A stretch of DNA of 64,000 bases, from positions 310,001-374,000 of the forward strand of contig NZ_JAJJZG010000001.1 of assembly GCF_021028995.1 (NCBI RefSeq). The letters run 5' to 3'. The stretch's first letter is position 1. Each line of letters opens with the position of its first letter. Of this stretch, positions 1-8,947 are shown piece by piece. Made by a program: the position numbers and the translations under genes. Source of the DNA: Halobacterium sp. KA-4 (GTDB lineage: Archaea; Halobacteriota; Halobacteria; Halobacteriales; Halobacteriaceae). The notes beneath the pieces were generated by a model. It made no database searches. It saw nothing but the letters and a program-made list of their open reading frames with translations, and was not told the DNA's origin.

Positions 1-33
1 GTCGGGTAGGCGGGCTAACACGTGGCCCCAAGG

Positions 34-41
34 CGTTTTTG
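34..41 (+). promoter_or_regulatory. Probable TATA-like box of the first surface-protein gene
   Basis: A T-rich box (CGTTTTTG) is centred about 30 bases before the ATG at 68. That is the spacing expected of a haloarchaeal promoter whose mRNA starts at or just before the start codon. No Shine-Dalgarno sequence lies between. Confidence 0.4.
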
Positions 42-67
42 TCCGACTGCACTCCGATTCGGACGCG

Positions 68-1300
68 ATGAAACGAACAGCGACCGCTGCACTGCTGACG
101 GTGTTGGTCGTCGCGAGCGCCGGAACGACGGCTGCCGCGGCAGCAGCGACCAGTACGCAGGGTAGTGGCGCAGTGTCAGAGGCACAGAGTGGGTCGGCGT
201 ACGCCGGAACGCACGTGCAGTTCGACGTCCGGCAGAACGCCGTGGCGAACTACCGCGTCGGCGGGGACACCGCCCTCGACAGCGTGAAGGTCCAGTCCGA
301 GTCCGCCACCGACGGCGGCATCGGCGTGGACGTCGGTGTCGACCTCTCGGCGGTGACGAGCATCGCCGGGAGCGCGCTCTCGATGCAGACGAGCGCGAAC
401 GCCCAGGCCGAAATCGCCGCCGAAGGGTCGGCGTCGATGACCGCCCACGACAACGACCACGGCATCCTCGTCGTGGAAGCGGGCGGCAACAACCAGGTGG
501 TCGTGGCGAACGTCTCCGAGGGAGCCACGGCCGAGAGCGAGTCGGACAGCCAGGTCGAGGTGACGACAGCGAACGGCACCCAGGGGACGTTCGTGGTCGT
601 CGGGAACGGCTCCGTGACCGTCAACGAGGATGGCGACGTCTCCGCGCGGCTCGAAAGCGACTCGCGGCTCGTGTTCCGCGCGTACCCCGAGGAGAAGTCC
701 AGCGAGGACGAGCAGACCGAGGAGTACATCGCGTCCGGGACGGCGACCGGCGAGGTGTACGTCGAACAGCAGGACGGCGAGATGGTGACTGACACGGTGA
801 CGTACAGCCAGCAGACGGCTATCGCAGCCGAGCAGGCTGCCGAGGACACCGTTCGCGTGACGGTCAACCGCACCCGCGAGCGCGGGAAAATCGTCGTCAC
901 GAGCGTCAGTGAGGCCGCAGTAGGGACCGTCTCGAACATCGACGTGACGGTGGACGGCGAGGCTGCCGTCGAAGCGTCCTCCTACAGCGAAGTTGAGGGC
1001 GCAATCGGCGGCGACACCTCGCGGTACATGGTGAAGCAGTCGTCGAGTGCGTCGTCGAAGGCGAAGGTGTACGTCGCGCTCAACCACTTCTCGAAGCGCA
1101 CCATCGAGATGACGGGGAGCGAGACCACCGAGACGACGCAGGGCACGACGAGTGAGACGACGACCGCCGAGACGACGGCCGCAGACACCACCGAGTCCGG
1201 TGGCGACGGCGGCGAAACCGGCGGCGGCGCGCCCGGGTTCGGCCTCGGCACCGCTCTGGTCGCCGTGCTCGGTGCGGCGCTGTACGCGCTCCGGCAGTAG
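68..1300 (+). CDS. Secreted PGF-CTERM-anchored surface protein
   Basis: A 410-residue exported protein. Residues 1 to about 27 form a signal peptide with a Lys-Arg start and a long Ala/Leu/Val core. The body is acidic, beta-rich and repetitive, with many Val/Thr/Ser positions. A Thr/Glu-rich linker (about 350-380) looks suited to O-glycosylation. The protein ends in the tripartite PGF-CTERM signal: GAPGFG near residue 388, a hydrophobic helix and a final basic Arg-Gln. Archaeosortase A cleaves such tails and attaches the protein to lipid; artA lies in this window at 42.6 kb. I recall unnamed haloarchaeal homologues with the same layout, but no function is known. Start chosen at the ATG preceding the signal peptide. 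Confidence 0.85.
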   Translation: MKRTATAALLTVLVVASAGTTAAAAAATSTQGSGAVSEAQSGSAYAGTHVQFDVRQNAVANYRVGGDTALDSVKVQSESATDGGIGVDVGVDLSAVTSIAGSALSMQTSANAQAEIAAEGSASMTAHDNDHGILVVEAGGNNQVVVANVSEGATAESESDSQVEVTTANGTQGTFVVVGNGSVTVNEDGDVSARLESDSRLVFRAYPEEKSSEDEQTEEYIASGTATGEVYVEQQDGEMVTDTVTYSQQTAIAAEQAAEDTVRVTVNRTRERGKIVVTSVSEAAVGTVSNIDVTVDGEAAVEASSYSEVEGAIGGDTSRYMVKQSSSASSKAKVYVALNHFSKRTIEMTGSETTETTQGTTSETTTAETTAADTTESGGDGGETGGGAPGFGLGTALVAVLGAALYALRQ

Positions 1301-1400
1301 CGACTGCAGCCGACTCTTGAACGTTCTCTCGGCGCGGCCGACGCCGGTGCGCGTCGCTCCGGGCCGAAACCATTTCTCGCGGGCGCACGTCGGCCTAGCT

Positions 1401-2789
1401 ATGACGCGACCGCACGTAGTCGTCGTCGGAGCGTACGGGAGCGCGGGCGTCGCGGCCGCCGAAGTGTTGGCCGAGGCGGACGTGGAACTGACACTCGTCG
1501 ACGACGGCGAACCCGGCGGCGGGCTCTGCATCCTCCGCGGCTGCATGCCCTCGAAGGAGGTGCTGTCGGCAGCCGCGCACCGCTATCAGGCCCGGGACGA
1601 CGACCGGTTGGTCGGGGACGTCCCCGACGTGGATCTGAGCGCAGTGGTCGAGCGAAAGGATGACAACGTGCTCGGGTACGCCGAGCACCGCCGGGGCGCG
1701 GTCCACGACCTCGCGGAGCGCGAGAACGTCACCTTCCACCACGAAACCGCCGACTTCGTCGACGACCGCACGCTGGACGTGGGTGGCGAGCGCATCGAGG
1801 CTGACTACGTCGTGCTCGCGACCGGGTCGACGCTGAACGTCCCAGACCTCCCGGGCATCGACGACGTGGACTGGATGGGCAGCAGGGACGTGCTCGATGC
1901 GACCGAGTTTCCGGACTCCGGGGTGGTGATGGGGTTCGGCTACGTCGGCCTCGAACTCGTCCCGTACCTCACGGAGGCCGCGGGGATGGACATCACCGTC
2001 GTCGAGCACGACGACCGGCCGCTGGACGACTACCACCCGTCGTTCGGCGAGGAACTACTGGATATGTACCGCGAGGAGTTCGGCGTCGAGATTCGCACGG
2101 AGGTCCGCGAGGAGCGCGTCGAGGCGACGCCGGACGGCGGCGCGCGCGTCCACCTCGACGACGGCTCCGTCGCCGAGGGCGACCAGTTGTTCCTGTTCAC
2201 GGGCCGCGAGCCCTCGTTCCCCGACGACATGGAGAGAACCGCGCTCTCCCCGGAGCCGGGCTGGGTCGGGGACACGATGCAGGCGGCGGACGACGACCGC
2301 GTGTTCGTCGTCGGCGACGCCGTCGGCGACCGCATGCTCCTACACACGGCCAAAGAGGAGGGCTACCTCGCGGGCCGGAACGTCGTCCACCGCGAGGCCA
2401 GCGAGCCGCTGGAGGAGTACGACCCGCTCCCGCACAAGGTGATGTTCTCGGGCGCGGGCGTCTACCCGTTCGCGTCGCTCGGGCTGACGACCGAGCAGGC
2501 GCGCGAGGAAGGCCACGAGGTCGTGACCGCGCAGCGCGACGCCAGCGACGACGGCGTGTTCAAGGCGAAGGTGGCGTCGCGTGGGACGGCGCGATTAGTC
2601 GTCGATGCCGACGACGGCACCGTGCTCGGCTACCACGGCCTCCACTACGACGCGGACGCGATGGCGAAAACGATGCAAGTGATTCTAGAGGGAGAGATGG
2701 ACGTCCGAGAACTTCCGGACCGTGCGTACCATCCGACGACGCCCGAAATCCTGGACGGGCTGTTCCGCGAGACCGCCGCGCAGTTGTAG
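1401..2789 (+). CDS. NAD(P)/FAD-dependent pyridine nucleotide-disulfide oxidoreductase (dihydrolipoyl dehydrogenase-like)
   Basis: A 462-residue flavoprotein of the dihydrolipoamide dehydrogenase/mercuric reductase family. The N-terminal FAD fold has GAYGSAG near residue 10 and the redox-active pair Cys43/Cys48 in CILRGCMPSK. A central NAD-binding domain has GFGYVGLE, a second FAD motif reads VFVVGDAVGD, and the C-terminal dimerisation domain carries the catalytic-type His-Pro (YHPTTPE). All key residues of an active disulfide reductase are present. It is not beside 2-oxoacid dehydrogenase genes, so the substrate is open: dihydrolipoamide, a thiol such as bis-gamma-glutamylcystine, or another disulfide. 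The ATG at 1401 is chosen because the Rossmann fold starts directly after it. In-frame sequence upstream belongs to a different reading context. Confidence 0.85.
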   Translation: MTRPHVVVVGAYGSAGVAAAEVLAEADVELTLVDDGEPGGGLCILRGCMPSKEVLSAAAHRYQARDDDRLVGDVPDVDLSAVVERKDDNVLGYAEHRRGAVHDLAERENVTFHHETADFVDDRTLDVGGERIEADYVVLATGSTLNVPDLPGIDDVDWMGSRDVLDATEFPDSGVVMGFGYVGLELVPYLTEAAGMDITVVEHDDRPLDDYHPSFGEELLDMYREEFGVEIRTEVREERVEATPDGGARVHLDDGSVAEGDQLFLFTGREPSFPDDMERTALSPEPGWVGDTMQAADDDRVFVVGDAVGDRMLLHTAKEEGYLAGRNVVHREASEPLEEYDPLPHKVMFSGAGVYPFASLGLTTEQAREEGHEVVTAQRDASDDGVFKAKVASRGTARLVVDADDGTVLGYHGLHYDADAMAKTMQVILEGEMDVRELPDRAYHPTTPEILDGLFRETAAQL

Positions 2790-3194
2790 TTAGTCGGGGC
2801 GCAGCCACGCGGTGTCGTACTCGCCGAGCACGCTGTCGACGGCGCTGGCGAGGTCCTCGAAGCGGTCCGTCGGCAGGCGGTCGGTGGTGACGAACGCGCC
2901 GTGGTAGCCGTGGATGACGCGCGTGAGGTAGCCGTGCTCGAACGCGCGGATGGTGAATTGGTAGTCGCCGAGTTCGGTGTCCTCGTAGATGCGCTTGGAC
3001 TTGAAGCCGCTGCGCTCCTCGTTGGCGAACCCGACGATGTTCGCGCCGGGTTCGAGGTCGTCGCGGAGGTATATCTGTTCCTCGTTGGTGGTGTCGAAGT
3101 ACGTGATGCTGCGGAGGCGGTCGCCGACGGTGGTCCGGCAGACGCTGACGAGTTCGTCCGCGAACGCCTCGTCGAGGTTGCTATCGTTTCCCAT
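2790..3194 (-). CDS. Haloarchaeal small protein, DUF7522-like (paralogue of the gene at 23.6 kb)
   Basis: A 134-residue soluble acidic protein with no signal or membrane segment. A ITYFDTTNEE strand pair, an alternating beta meander and a C-terminal helix resemble the second copy at 23619-24014 (VSYFDENGVG at the same place), so the two look like distant paralogues. I believe this family is annotated as DUF7522, but I am not certain of the number. It is transcribed divergently from the salactin gene across about 100 bases, and its stop touches the stop of the upstream flavoprotein gene. The ATG at 3194 is chosen; the longer frame runs across the salactin promoter. Confidence 0.6.
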   Translation of the reverse strand: MGNDSNLDEAFADELVSVCRTTVGDRLRSITYFDTTNEEQIYLRDDLEPGANIVGFANEERSGFKSKRIYEDTELGDYQFTIRAFEHGYLTRVIHGYHGAFVTTDRLPTDRFEDLASAVDSVLGEYDTAWLRPD

Positions 3195-3265
3195 ACTGGT
3201 CCTGCGGAGAGCGCCAGCAAAAAACCACGGGCGCGCTACGGGGAACCGGGAGCACCGCCTACAAG

Positions 3266-3275
3266 AGTTATACGC
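3266..3275 (+). promoter_or_regulatory. TATA box of salactin, leaderless start
   Basis: GAGTTATACG is centred 27 bases before the ATG at 3297. This is the archaeal TATA spacing that places transcription start at the A of ATG, and it decides the start of the actin homologue against the much longer open frame upstream. Confidence 0.65.
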
Positions 3276-3296
3276 GCTCCGTTGGAACGGCGTCAC

Positions 3297-4361
3297 ATGT
3301 CCGACTCAGAGAGCAGCGACGGCGAGTTCGACGAGCAACCGGCCGCTCTCGGGGTGAAAGTCGGGAGCACGCGCACGGTCGTCTCCGCGGGCGACGCCGA
3401 CGACCCGAACGTTCTCCGCACGCTGACGTGTCTCGCCACCTACGAGGACGCGCTCACCGGCGAGGAGCACGTCCTCTACGGCGAGGAAGCCGCGACCGAG
3501 TACCCCGACCGCGTGCGCTACATGCTCCGGTCCGGGCTGCCCGAGGACGAGGAGACGACAGACCTCGCGAAGACGTTCCTCGAGGAGTTCGCACGCTCGA
3601 ACGGCCTCCCCGAGGACTCGGTCGTGGTGTACGCCATCCCCACCATCGACAACGAGATCGGGCTGGAGCGCCTCTCCGAAATCATCGAGGACGGCCCCCT
3701 CGGCGAGCGGCTGGTCCGGTCGTACCCCGAGTCGCTGTGCGGCGCGGTGCCCGCGCTCGGCGACGACCTCGAAGCCATCGAGGAGACGTTCGTCGCCGTC
3801 AACATGGGCTCGACGAACCTCGAAGCGTGCGCGTACCGCCGCGGCGAGCAGCTCGCGCCGTTCTCGACGGGCGCCATCACAGGTACCGAGGTCGACCGCC
3901 GCATCGCGAACTACGTCGAGGAGGAGACGCAGGGCCGCGTGAACATCGACCTCACGACCGCCCGCGAGTACAAGGAGGAGCACGCGGACTTCCTGAACTA
4001 CGAGCCGTTCAGCGACATCATCCAGCAGCCCGGCGGCGGCACCTACGAATTCACCATCGAGCACAGCGTGATGGACGCCGTCGACGAGTACGTCGACGAC
4101 GCGGTCGACGAGGTCGCGAACGTCTTCATGCCGGAACTCGCCAACGACTACATGAAAATCTACCAGCAGGCCCTCGACAACCCGGTCGTGCTCACGGGCG
4201 GGATGGCCTGTATCCCGGACGTCGTCGCCGAATTCGAGGAACGCCTGAGCGAGGAACTCGAACGCGACGTCGAGGTGACGACCGCCGACGACCCGGCGAC
4301 GGCGGCCGCGCGCGGCGCCCACCGCATCGCCGACCGGCTCGTGGAACTGAACGAGTACTGA
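3297..4361 (+). CDS. Actin/ParM-superfamily protein, probable salactin
   Basis: A 354-residue actin-fold ATPase. The phosphate-1 loop is LGVKVGSTRTVV near the N terminus, the phosphate-2 loop is VNMGSTNLEA around residue 168, and the adenosine motif is VVLTGGMACIP around residue 300. Length and motif order fit the filament-forming archaeal and plasmid actins (ParM/Alp type) rather than Hsp70. Halobacterium salinarum salactin is a dynamically unstable actin homologue reported to help DNA inheritance under phosphate limitation. I recall its locus as VNG_0153C, a short distance from the histone gene hpyA, as here. The first 20 residues are an acidic disordered tail. The gene stands alone, with a hydrolase gene following on its own promoter. 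Confidence 0.8.
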   Translation: MSDSESSDGEFDEQPAALGVKVGSTRTVVSAGDADDPNVLRTLTCLATYEDALTGEEHVLYGEEAATEYPDRVRYMLRSGLPEDEETTDLAKTFLEEFARSNGLPEDSVVVYAIPTIDNEIGLERLSEIIEDGPLGERLVRSYPESLCGAVPALGDDLEAIEETFVAVNMGSTNLEACAYRRGEQLAPFSTGAITGTEVDRRIANYVEEETQGRVNIDLTTAREYKEEHADFLNYEPFSDIIQQPGGGTYEFTIEHSVMDAVDEYVDDAVDEVANVFMPELANDYMKIYQQALDNPVVLTGGMACIPDVVAEFEERLSEELERDVEVTTADDPATAAARGAHRIADRLVELNEY

Positions 4362-4405
4362 GCCGGACAACGTTTTTCTCGGCGGGCGAGAACCACCTGA
4401 ACGGG

Positions 4406-5290
4406 ATGGTCCCCGACCTGCGCGACGACGTCCCGACCGAAGAGGTACAGTTTCCCGACGGTCGCACGCTGGCGTACGCGGAGTACGGCGACCCCGACGG
4501 CACGCCCGTGTTCTTCTGTCACGGCACGCCGGGGTCCCGAATCTCCGGGCAGCTCGGCCGCGACGCGAAAGCCGAGGTCGGCGCGCGCGTAATCGCACCC
4601 GACCGCCCGGGCTTCGGCGCGTCCGACCGCCAGCCCGGCAGGACGTTCGCGGATTGGGCCGCGGACGTGGCGGCACTCGCGGACGAACTCGGCATCGAGG
4701 AGTACGCCGTCGTCGGCTTTTCCGGGGGTGGGCCGTACGCGCTGGCGTGTGCCGCACACAATCCAGAGCGCGTGACTCGCTGCGCGGTCGTCTCGGGGGT
4801 CGGGCCGCCGGGGTCCGCGCGCGGCGACCTCGGGTTCGAGCGCGCGCTGGCGTCCGCGTCGCGGGTGTCGCCGCAGTTCGGCCGGCCGCTCGTCTGGCTG
4901 ATGGCGCGCGCCGTCGCGAGCGCGGACTCGTTCACTGACGTCGTCGGCGAACCCGACACGGACCTCGCGGACCCGCGGCGCGGCGAGAGCGGGCGCGTGC
5001 TACTGGCGGACTTTCGCGAGGGGCTGAGCCAGGGAACGACGCCGCTGGCGACCGACTACAGCGTGCTCTACGGCGCGTGGGACTTCGACCTCGCGGACGT
5101 CGCAGTGCCGACGCGCGTATTCCACGGGGAGAGCGACGCCAACGTCCCGGTCGCGGCGGGCGAAGGCGTCGCCAGCGAGGTGCCGAACGCCGACCTCACG
5201 GTCTACGAGGACGCCGGCCACTTCCGGCCAATCGTCGAGGAGGCACGCGACATCTTCGGCTGGGCAGTCGGGCGCGAGGAGAGCAAGTAG
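4406..5290 (+). CDS. Alpha/beta hydrolase
   Basis: A 294-residue cytoplasmic alpha/beta-hydrolase fold enzyme. It has an oxyanion HGTPGS motif near residue 35, the nucleophile elbow GFSGGGP with Ser at about 106, an acidic residue in HGESDANVP and the catalytic His in DAGHFRP near 272. The triad is complete. The substrate cannot be told from sequence; family members cleave esters, epoxides, haloalkanes or peroxides. A T-rich box (TTTTTCT) lies about 30 bases before the ATG, so it probably has its own promoter, 44 bases after salactin. Confidence 0.85.
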   Translation: MVPDLRDDVPTEEVQFPDGRTLAYAEYGDPDGTPVFFCHGTPGSRISGQLGRDAKAEVGARVIAPDRPGFGASDRQPGRTFADWAADVAALADELGIEEYAVVGFSGGGPYALACAAHNPERVTRCAVVSGVGPPGSARGDLGFERALASASRVSPQFGRPLVWLMARAVASADSFTDVVGEPDTDLADPRRGESGRVLLADFREGLSQGTTPLATDYSVLYGAWDFDLADVAVPTRVFHGESDANVPVAAGEGVASEVPNADLTVYEDAGHFRPIVEEARDIFGWAVGREESK

Positions 5291-5300
5291 CGAGTAGGCG

Positions 5301-6116
5301 TTACGACGGGACGGTGCAGCCTTCGACGTACTCGACGTCCGCGACGGAGTCGATGGCGGGGTCGTCGCCGCAGACCGGGCAGTCGGGATTCTTCGCGACC
5401 GGTACCGTCTCGAAGGACATGTCGCCGGCGTCGTAGAACAGCAGGCGGCCGGTGAGGCGCTCGCCGTAGTCGAGCAGGCCCTTCACGCACTCGGTGGCCT
5501 GAATGCAGCCCATCGTCCCGGGGAGGATGCCGAGCACGCCCGCGGTCGCGCAGTCGGGAATCGTTCCTTCTGGTGGGGCTTCCGGGAACAGGCAGCGGTA
5601 GCAGGCGTTTCCGGGTTCGTACGTGATTGCCTGGCCCTCGAAGCGGTAGATGGCGGCGTGGCTGAACGGAATCTCGCGGAGCACGCAGGCGTCGTTGACG
5701 AGGTAGCGCGTCGCGAAGTTGTCCGAACAGTCCACCACGTAGTCGACGCCGTCGAGGAACTCGCCGACGTTCGACTGGTCGAGGCGCGTGACGTGCGCGT
5801 CGACGTCCACGTCGGGGTTGAGGTCCTCGACGTACTCGCGGGCGCTCTCGGCCTTCGGGCGGCCGACGTCGGCGTCCGCGTGGATGATTTGGCGCTGGAG
5901 GTTCGAGCGCTCGACGTCGTCGTGGTCGACGATGCGGAGCCGGCCGACGCCCGCGGCCGCGAGGTACTGGATGACCGGCGCGCCCAGACCGCCCGCACCC
6001 ACCACGAGCACGTCGCCGTCGAGCAGGCGCTTCTGGCCCTCGGCGCCGACGTCGTCCATGATGATGTGTCGCGAGTAGCGGTCGAGCTGCACCGGGTCGA
6101 GATTCAGCCCGGACAT
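5301..6116 (-). CDS. ubaA: SAMP-activating E1-like enzyme UbaA (MoeB/ThiF family)
   Basis: A 271-residue E1-like adenylyltransferase. The nucleotide-binding glycine motif is VVGAGGLGAP near 38-46, the adenylation-site arginine lies in RSNLQRQ near residue 70, the active-site Cys is about 189 (IPDCATAG) and two zinc-binding pairs are CYRC (172/175) and CPVC near 245. In Haloferax, UbaA activates the ubiquitin-like SAMP proteins for protein conjugation and for sulfur transfer to molybdopterin and tRNA thiolation; length and cysteine spacing match that enzyme. No SAMP gene is adjacent. The ATG at 6116 is preferred over longer in-frame starts because the N-terminal E1 helix begins directly after it. 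It converges on the hydrolase gene with 10 bases between stops. Confidence 0.9.
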   Translation of the reverse strand: MSGLNLDPVQLDRYSRHIIMDDVGAEGQKRLLDGDVLVVGAGGLGAPVIQYLAAAGVGRLRIVDHDDVERSNLQRQIIHADADVGRPKAESAREYVEDLNPDVDVDAHVTRLDQSNVGEFLDGVDYVVDCSDNFATRYLVNDACVLREIPFSHAAIYRFEGQAITYEPGNACYRCLFPEAPPEGTIPDCATAGVLGILPGTMGCIQATECVKGLLDYGERLTGRLLFYDAGDMSFETVPVAKNPDCPVCGDDPAIDSVADVEYVEGCTVPS

Positions 6117-6314
6117 ACCCGTGGGGACGGCGTGGGCGCGGGTAAGCGTTTCCCGTCCGGCAGCACGCGTCGACGAAGCTGTCGCTGGCGGGTGTAGCGA
6201 CGAAAGAACTACGGGTACCCCTACCCGGCAGTGGCTCATACCGACTCCCCCGGTAAATGTCTTGTCAGGTCGAATCGCGACCGATAGGGACGGACTAAAT
6301 CCCGATAGAGCCCC

Positions 6315-7160
6315 TTAGCCGCCGTATTCGGCGGTTTCTGAGTCAGCGGGGAGCGCGCGACGGATTCGCCGGGCCGTGGTGGCGACCTCGTCGCTGGCGC
6401 GCCCGACCGCGCTCAACAGCGGGTGCGACGACGACAGCGACTGGTAGAGGTACTCGTTGAGCGGGCGGGCTTCCGCGGACGGCACGTGGACGGTCTTCGG
6501 TTCGAGGTCGCCCGCCTGGCGGCGGACGGCGAGGTCCTGGCAGTCGGCTTCGAGGGCGTCGAGGTCCGCGAGGAGCTGCCGGAGTTCGTGCGGCGGACAG
6601 CCGTAGAACGGCCGCGAACGAATCGCTACGAGGTCCTCGTGGACGGCGCGGAGCGTCCGCTCGGCGGCGTCGAGCGCGCTCGCCTCGTCGTAGAGGTCCG
6701 AGCAGAGTCGCTTGCGGCTGCGCTTGGACTCGCGGGCCGCGGCGAGCAGTTGGTCGCGCAGGAGCGGCGTCACGCGAGCAGCCTGCCGGAGCGCCACCGC
6801 CAACTCCGCTCCGAACTCCGAGGCCACGCTCTCCCAGTAGGTGTCGCCGTACTCGGCCGCGTAGTGCGGGGCGTCCATGACCGTCTCGACGTACGCCTCC
6901 CGAATCGCGACACTCGCGGTGCTGTCGGCGTGGTCGCGTCGAGTAGCAAGCGTGGTCGTCGCCGACCGAGCGGGCATCGAGTCGGCGGACTCGGCGTCGA
7001 CGTCGACCGACTGGACGCGCCGGCAGAACCGCGTGAAAGCGTCGGCTTCCGTCTGGAGAATGTGTCGTTCGCGGCGGAGTGCGCGGCGCGCGTCGGGAAT
7101 CCACTCCCCGAAGCCCGCGGTCGCGTCGGTCCCGTGCCCCCGAGTGGCAGACTGTGGCAT
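6315..7160 (-). CDS. Haloarchaeal helical protein of unknown function (DUF7260-like)
   Basis: A 281-residue, almost wholly alpha-helical soluble protein, rich in Arg, Glu and Ala, with heptad-like stretches that suggest coiled coils. There is no signal peptide or membrane segment. I believe it belongs to a haloarchaeal family annotated DUF7260, but no function is known. It is transcribed away from the histidine kinase gene, with about 170 bases of shared upstream DNA. The ATG at 7160 (MPQSATRG) is preferred; an upstream in-frame start would add a hydrophobic stretch with no similarity to the family. Confidence 0.6.
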   Translation of the reverse strand: MPQSATRGHGTDATAGFGEWIPDARRALRRERHILQTEADAFTRFCRRVQSVDVDAESADSMPARSATTTLATRRDHADSTASVAIREAYVETVMDAPHYAAEYGDTYWESVASEFGAELAVALRQAARVTPLLRDQLLAAARESKRSRKRLCSDLYDEASALDAAERTLRAVHEDLVAIRSRPFYGCPPHELRQLLADLDALEADCQDLAVRRQAGDLEPKTVHVPSAEARPLNEYLYQSLSSSHPLLSAVGRASDEVATTARRIRRALPADSETAEYGG

Positions 7161-7327
7161 ATCCGTGGCTTCGACAGCGCTCGTATAGAAGACTGCTAGG
7201 AGTGCTATATTGGTCTCGGTGCCCGTCCCCACCCGGGACCGAGTTCGGCCGATGCGTTCAGGTGGCCGCGGCGTCAGTAGCGACGTATAGATGAACGCGC
7301 GACGCGGTGCCGAACACGTGATTGCCG

Positions 7328-8809
7328 ATGAGTGACGCGCCGGAGTTCCCCTTTCTGGACGCGCTCGACGACGTGTTTCTGGGGTTCGACGAAGACGGGG
7401 CCGTCGTGGTGTGGAACCGAGCAGCCGAGAACGTGACCGGCTACACCGACGCCGAATTGGCGGCGGCGACGCTCGGCGACCTCTTCGACGTCCAGACTAC
7501 GGAAGTCGTCGACGAACTGTTCGACACCGGGTCGGCGGTCGTCGAAGCCGACCTCGTGACCGCCGACGGCGACCGCATCCCCTACGACTTCGAGGCCCAC
7601 CGCGTCGCCGCCGACTCCCCCGCCGCCTTCGCCGGCATCGGTCGCGACGTGACGGAGCGCCACGACCAACGAGCACGCATCGAGGCGCGCGAGCAGTTCC
7701 TGCGCGAGATGTACGAAGTCATCGCGAACCGCCAGCGGTCGTTCACGGAGAAAGTCGAGGCGCTGCTCGCGCTGGGCCGCGACGAACTGGGGACGGCGTA
7801 CGGGACGCTCTCGAAAATTGACGGCGAGGACTACGTCTTCGAAATCGTGGACGCCGACGACGACAGCATCCAGGCGGGCGACGTCGTCCCGCTCTCGGCG
7901 ACGAACTGCGAGCGCGCCGCCAGCGACGAACAGACCCTCGTGCTCGGCGACATCGCGCGGGACGCTCCCAAGGAGACCGACCGCGCCGGCTACACGGAGT
8001 GGGGAATCTCGTGTTACATCGGTGCGCCCGTGTTCGTCGACGACGACGTATACGGGACGTTCTGCTTCTACGACACGGAGCCACGCGACGGCCAGTTCTC
8101 GGAGTGGGAGGTCACACTCGTCGACCTCATGAGCCGCTGGGTGAGCTACGAACTCCAGCGCGACCGCGCAAACGAGCGACTGCAGCGCCAGAACGAGCGC
8201 CTGGAGGAGTTCGCGTCGGTCGTCTCCCACGACCTCCGGAACCCACTGAACGTCGTCGAAGGCTCCCTCGAACTGGCGGACGAGACCGGCGACGTCAAGC
8301 ACCTGGACCGTGCTCGGCGCGCGCTCAACCGCATGGAGACCCTCATCGACGACCTCCTGACGCTCGCGCGCTCCGACACGGCGCTCGGCGAGACGGAAGC
8401 GGTCGACCTCGCGTTGTTCAGCCGCGAGTGCTGGGAGACCATCCCGTCCGGGGGTGCCGCGCTCGCGGTCGAAACCGACCAGATCATCGAAGCCGACCGA
8501 ACGCGCCTCCAGCAACTCCTCGAGAACGTCTTCCGGAATGCGGTAGAACATGGCGGCGACGCTCCCACCGTCCGCGTCGGCGACCTCGACGACGGCTTCT
8601 ACGTCGAGGACGACGGCCCCGGGATTCCCGAGGACGAACGACAGACCGTCTTCGAGCGGGGCTACTCGACGACCCCTGAGGGAACGGGCTTCGGGCTCGC
8701 CATCGTCGCGGAGATCGCACACGCTCACGACTGGGACGTCGTCGTGGCCGACAGTGCGAGCGGCGGCGCACGCTTCGAATTCGTCGAAGCGGACGCACAG
8801 CGCGCGTAA
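7328..8809 (+). CDS. PAS-GAF sensor histidine kinase
   Basis: A 493-residue soluble sensor kinase. An N-terminal PAS domain (about 8-115, with VVVWNRAAENVTGYT) is followed by a GAF domain (about 130-275), a linking coiled coil and a HisKA dimerisation domain with phospho-acceptor His301 in VVSHDLRNPLN. The HATPase domain has the N box (LLENVFRNAVEHG, near 400), DDGPGIPE and the G2 box GTGFGLAIV. Such kinases are very common in haloarchaea and usually orphan; no response regulator is adjacent. The ligand or signal is unknown. Both TTG (7322) and ATG (7328) are possible starts; ATG is chosen. A TATAG box lies about 40 bases upstream. Confidence 0.9.
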   Translation: MSDAPEFPFLDALDDVFLGFDEDGAVVVWNRAAENVTGYTDAELAAATLGDLFDVQTTEVVDELFDTGSAVVEADLVTADGDRIPYDFEAHRVAADSPAAFAGIGRDVTERHDQRARIEAREQFLREMYEVIANRQRSFTEKVEALLALGRDELGTAYGTLSKIDGEDYVFEIVDADDDSIQAGDVVPLSATNCERAASDEQTLVLGDIARDAPKETDRAGYTEWGISCYIGAPVFVDDDVYGTFCFYDTEPRDGQFSEWEVTLVDLMSRWVSYELQRDRANERLQRQNERLEEFASVVSHDLRNPLNVVEGSLELADETGDVKHLDRARRALNRMETLIDDLLTLARSDTALGETEAVDLALFSRECWETIPSGGAALAVETDQIIEADRTRLQQLLENVFRNAVEHGGDAPTVRVGDLDDGFYVEDDGPGIPEDERQTVFERGYSTTPEGTGFGLAIVAEIAHAHDWDVVVADSASGGARFEFVEADAQRA

Positions 8810-8947
8810 GGCTGGCGGACTTGTGAACCCAGAGGAAGACGTGCTCGCTCACTCCATTCGCTGGCCGCGACTTTCAGAGTTCAAAGCCTGCCTAGTTACA
8901 GCCGAGCAGCGACCCACGCGTTGCTGCGCGACATCGATACAGAAACG

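Noticed and set aside
1152-1400. N-terminal extension of the flavoprotein frame into the preceding gene
   Set aside because: The extension overlaps the Thr-rich linker of the PGF-CTERM gene in another frame and is Arg/Pro-rich. The Rossmann motif starts right after the ATG at 1401.
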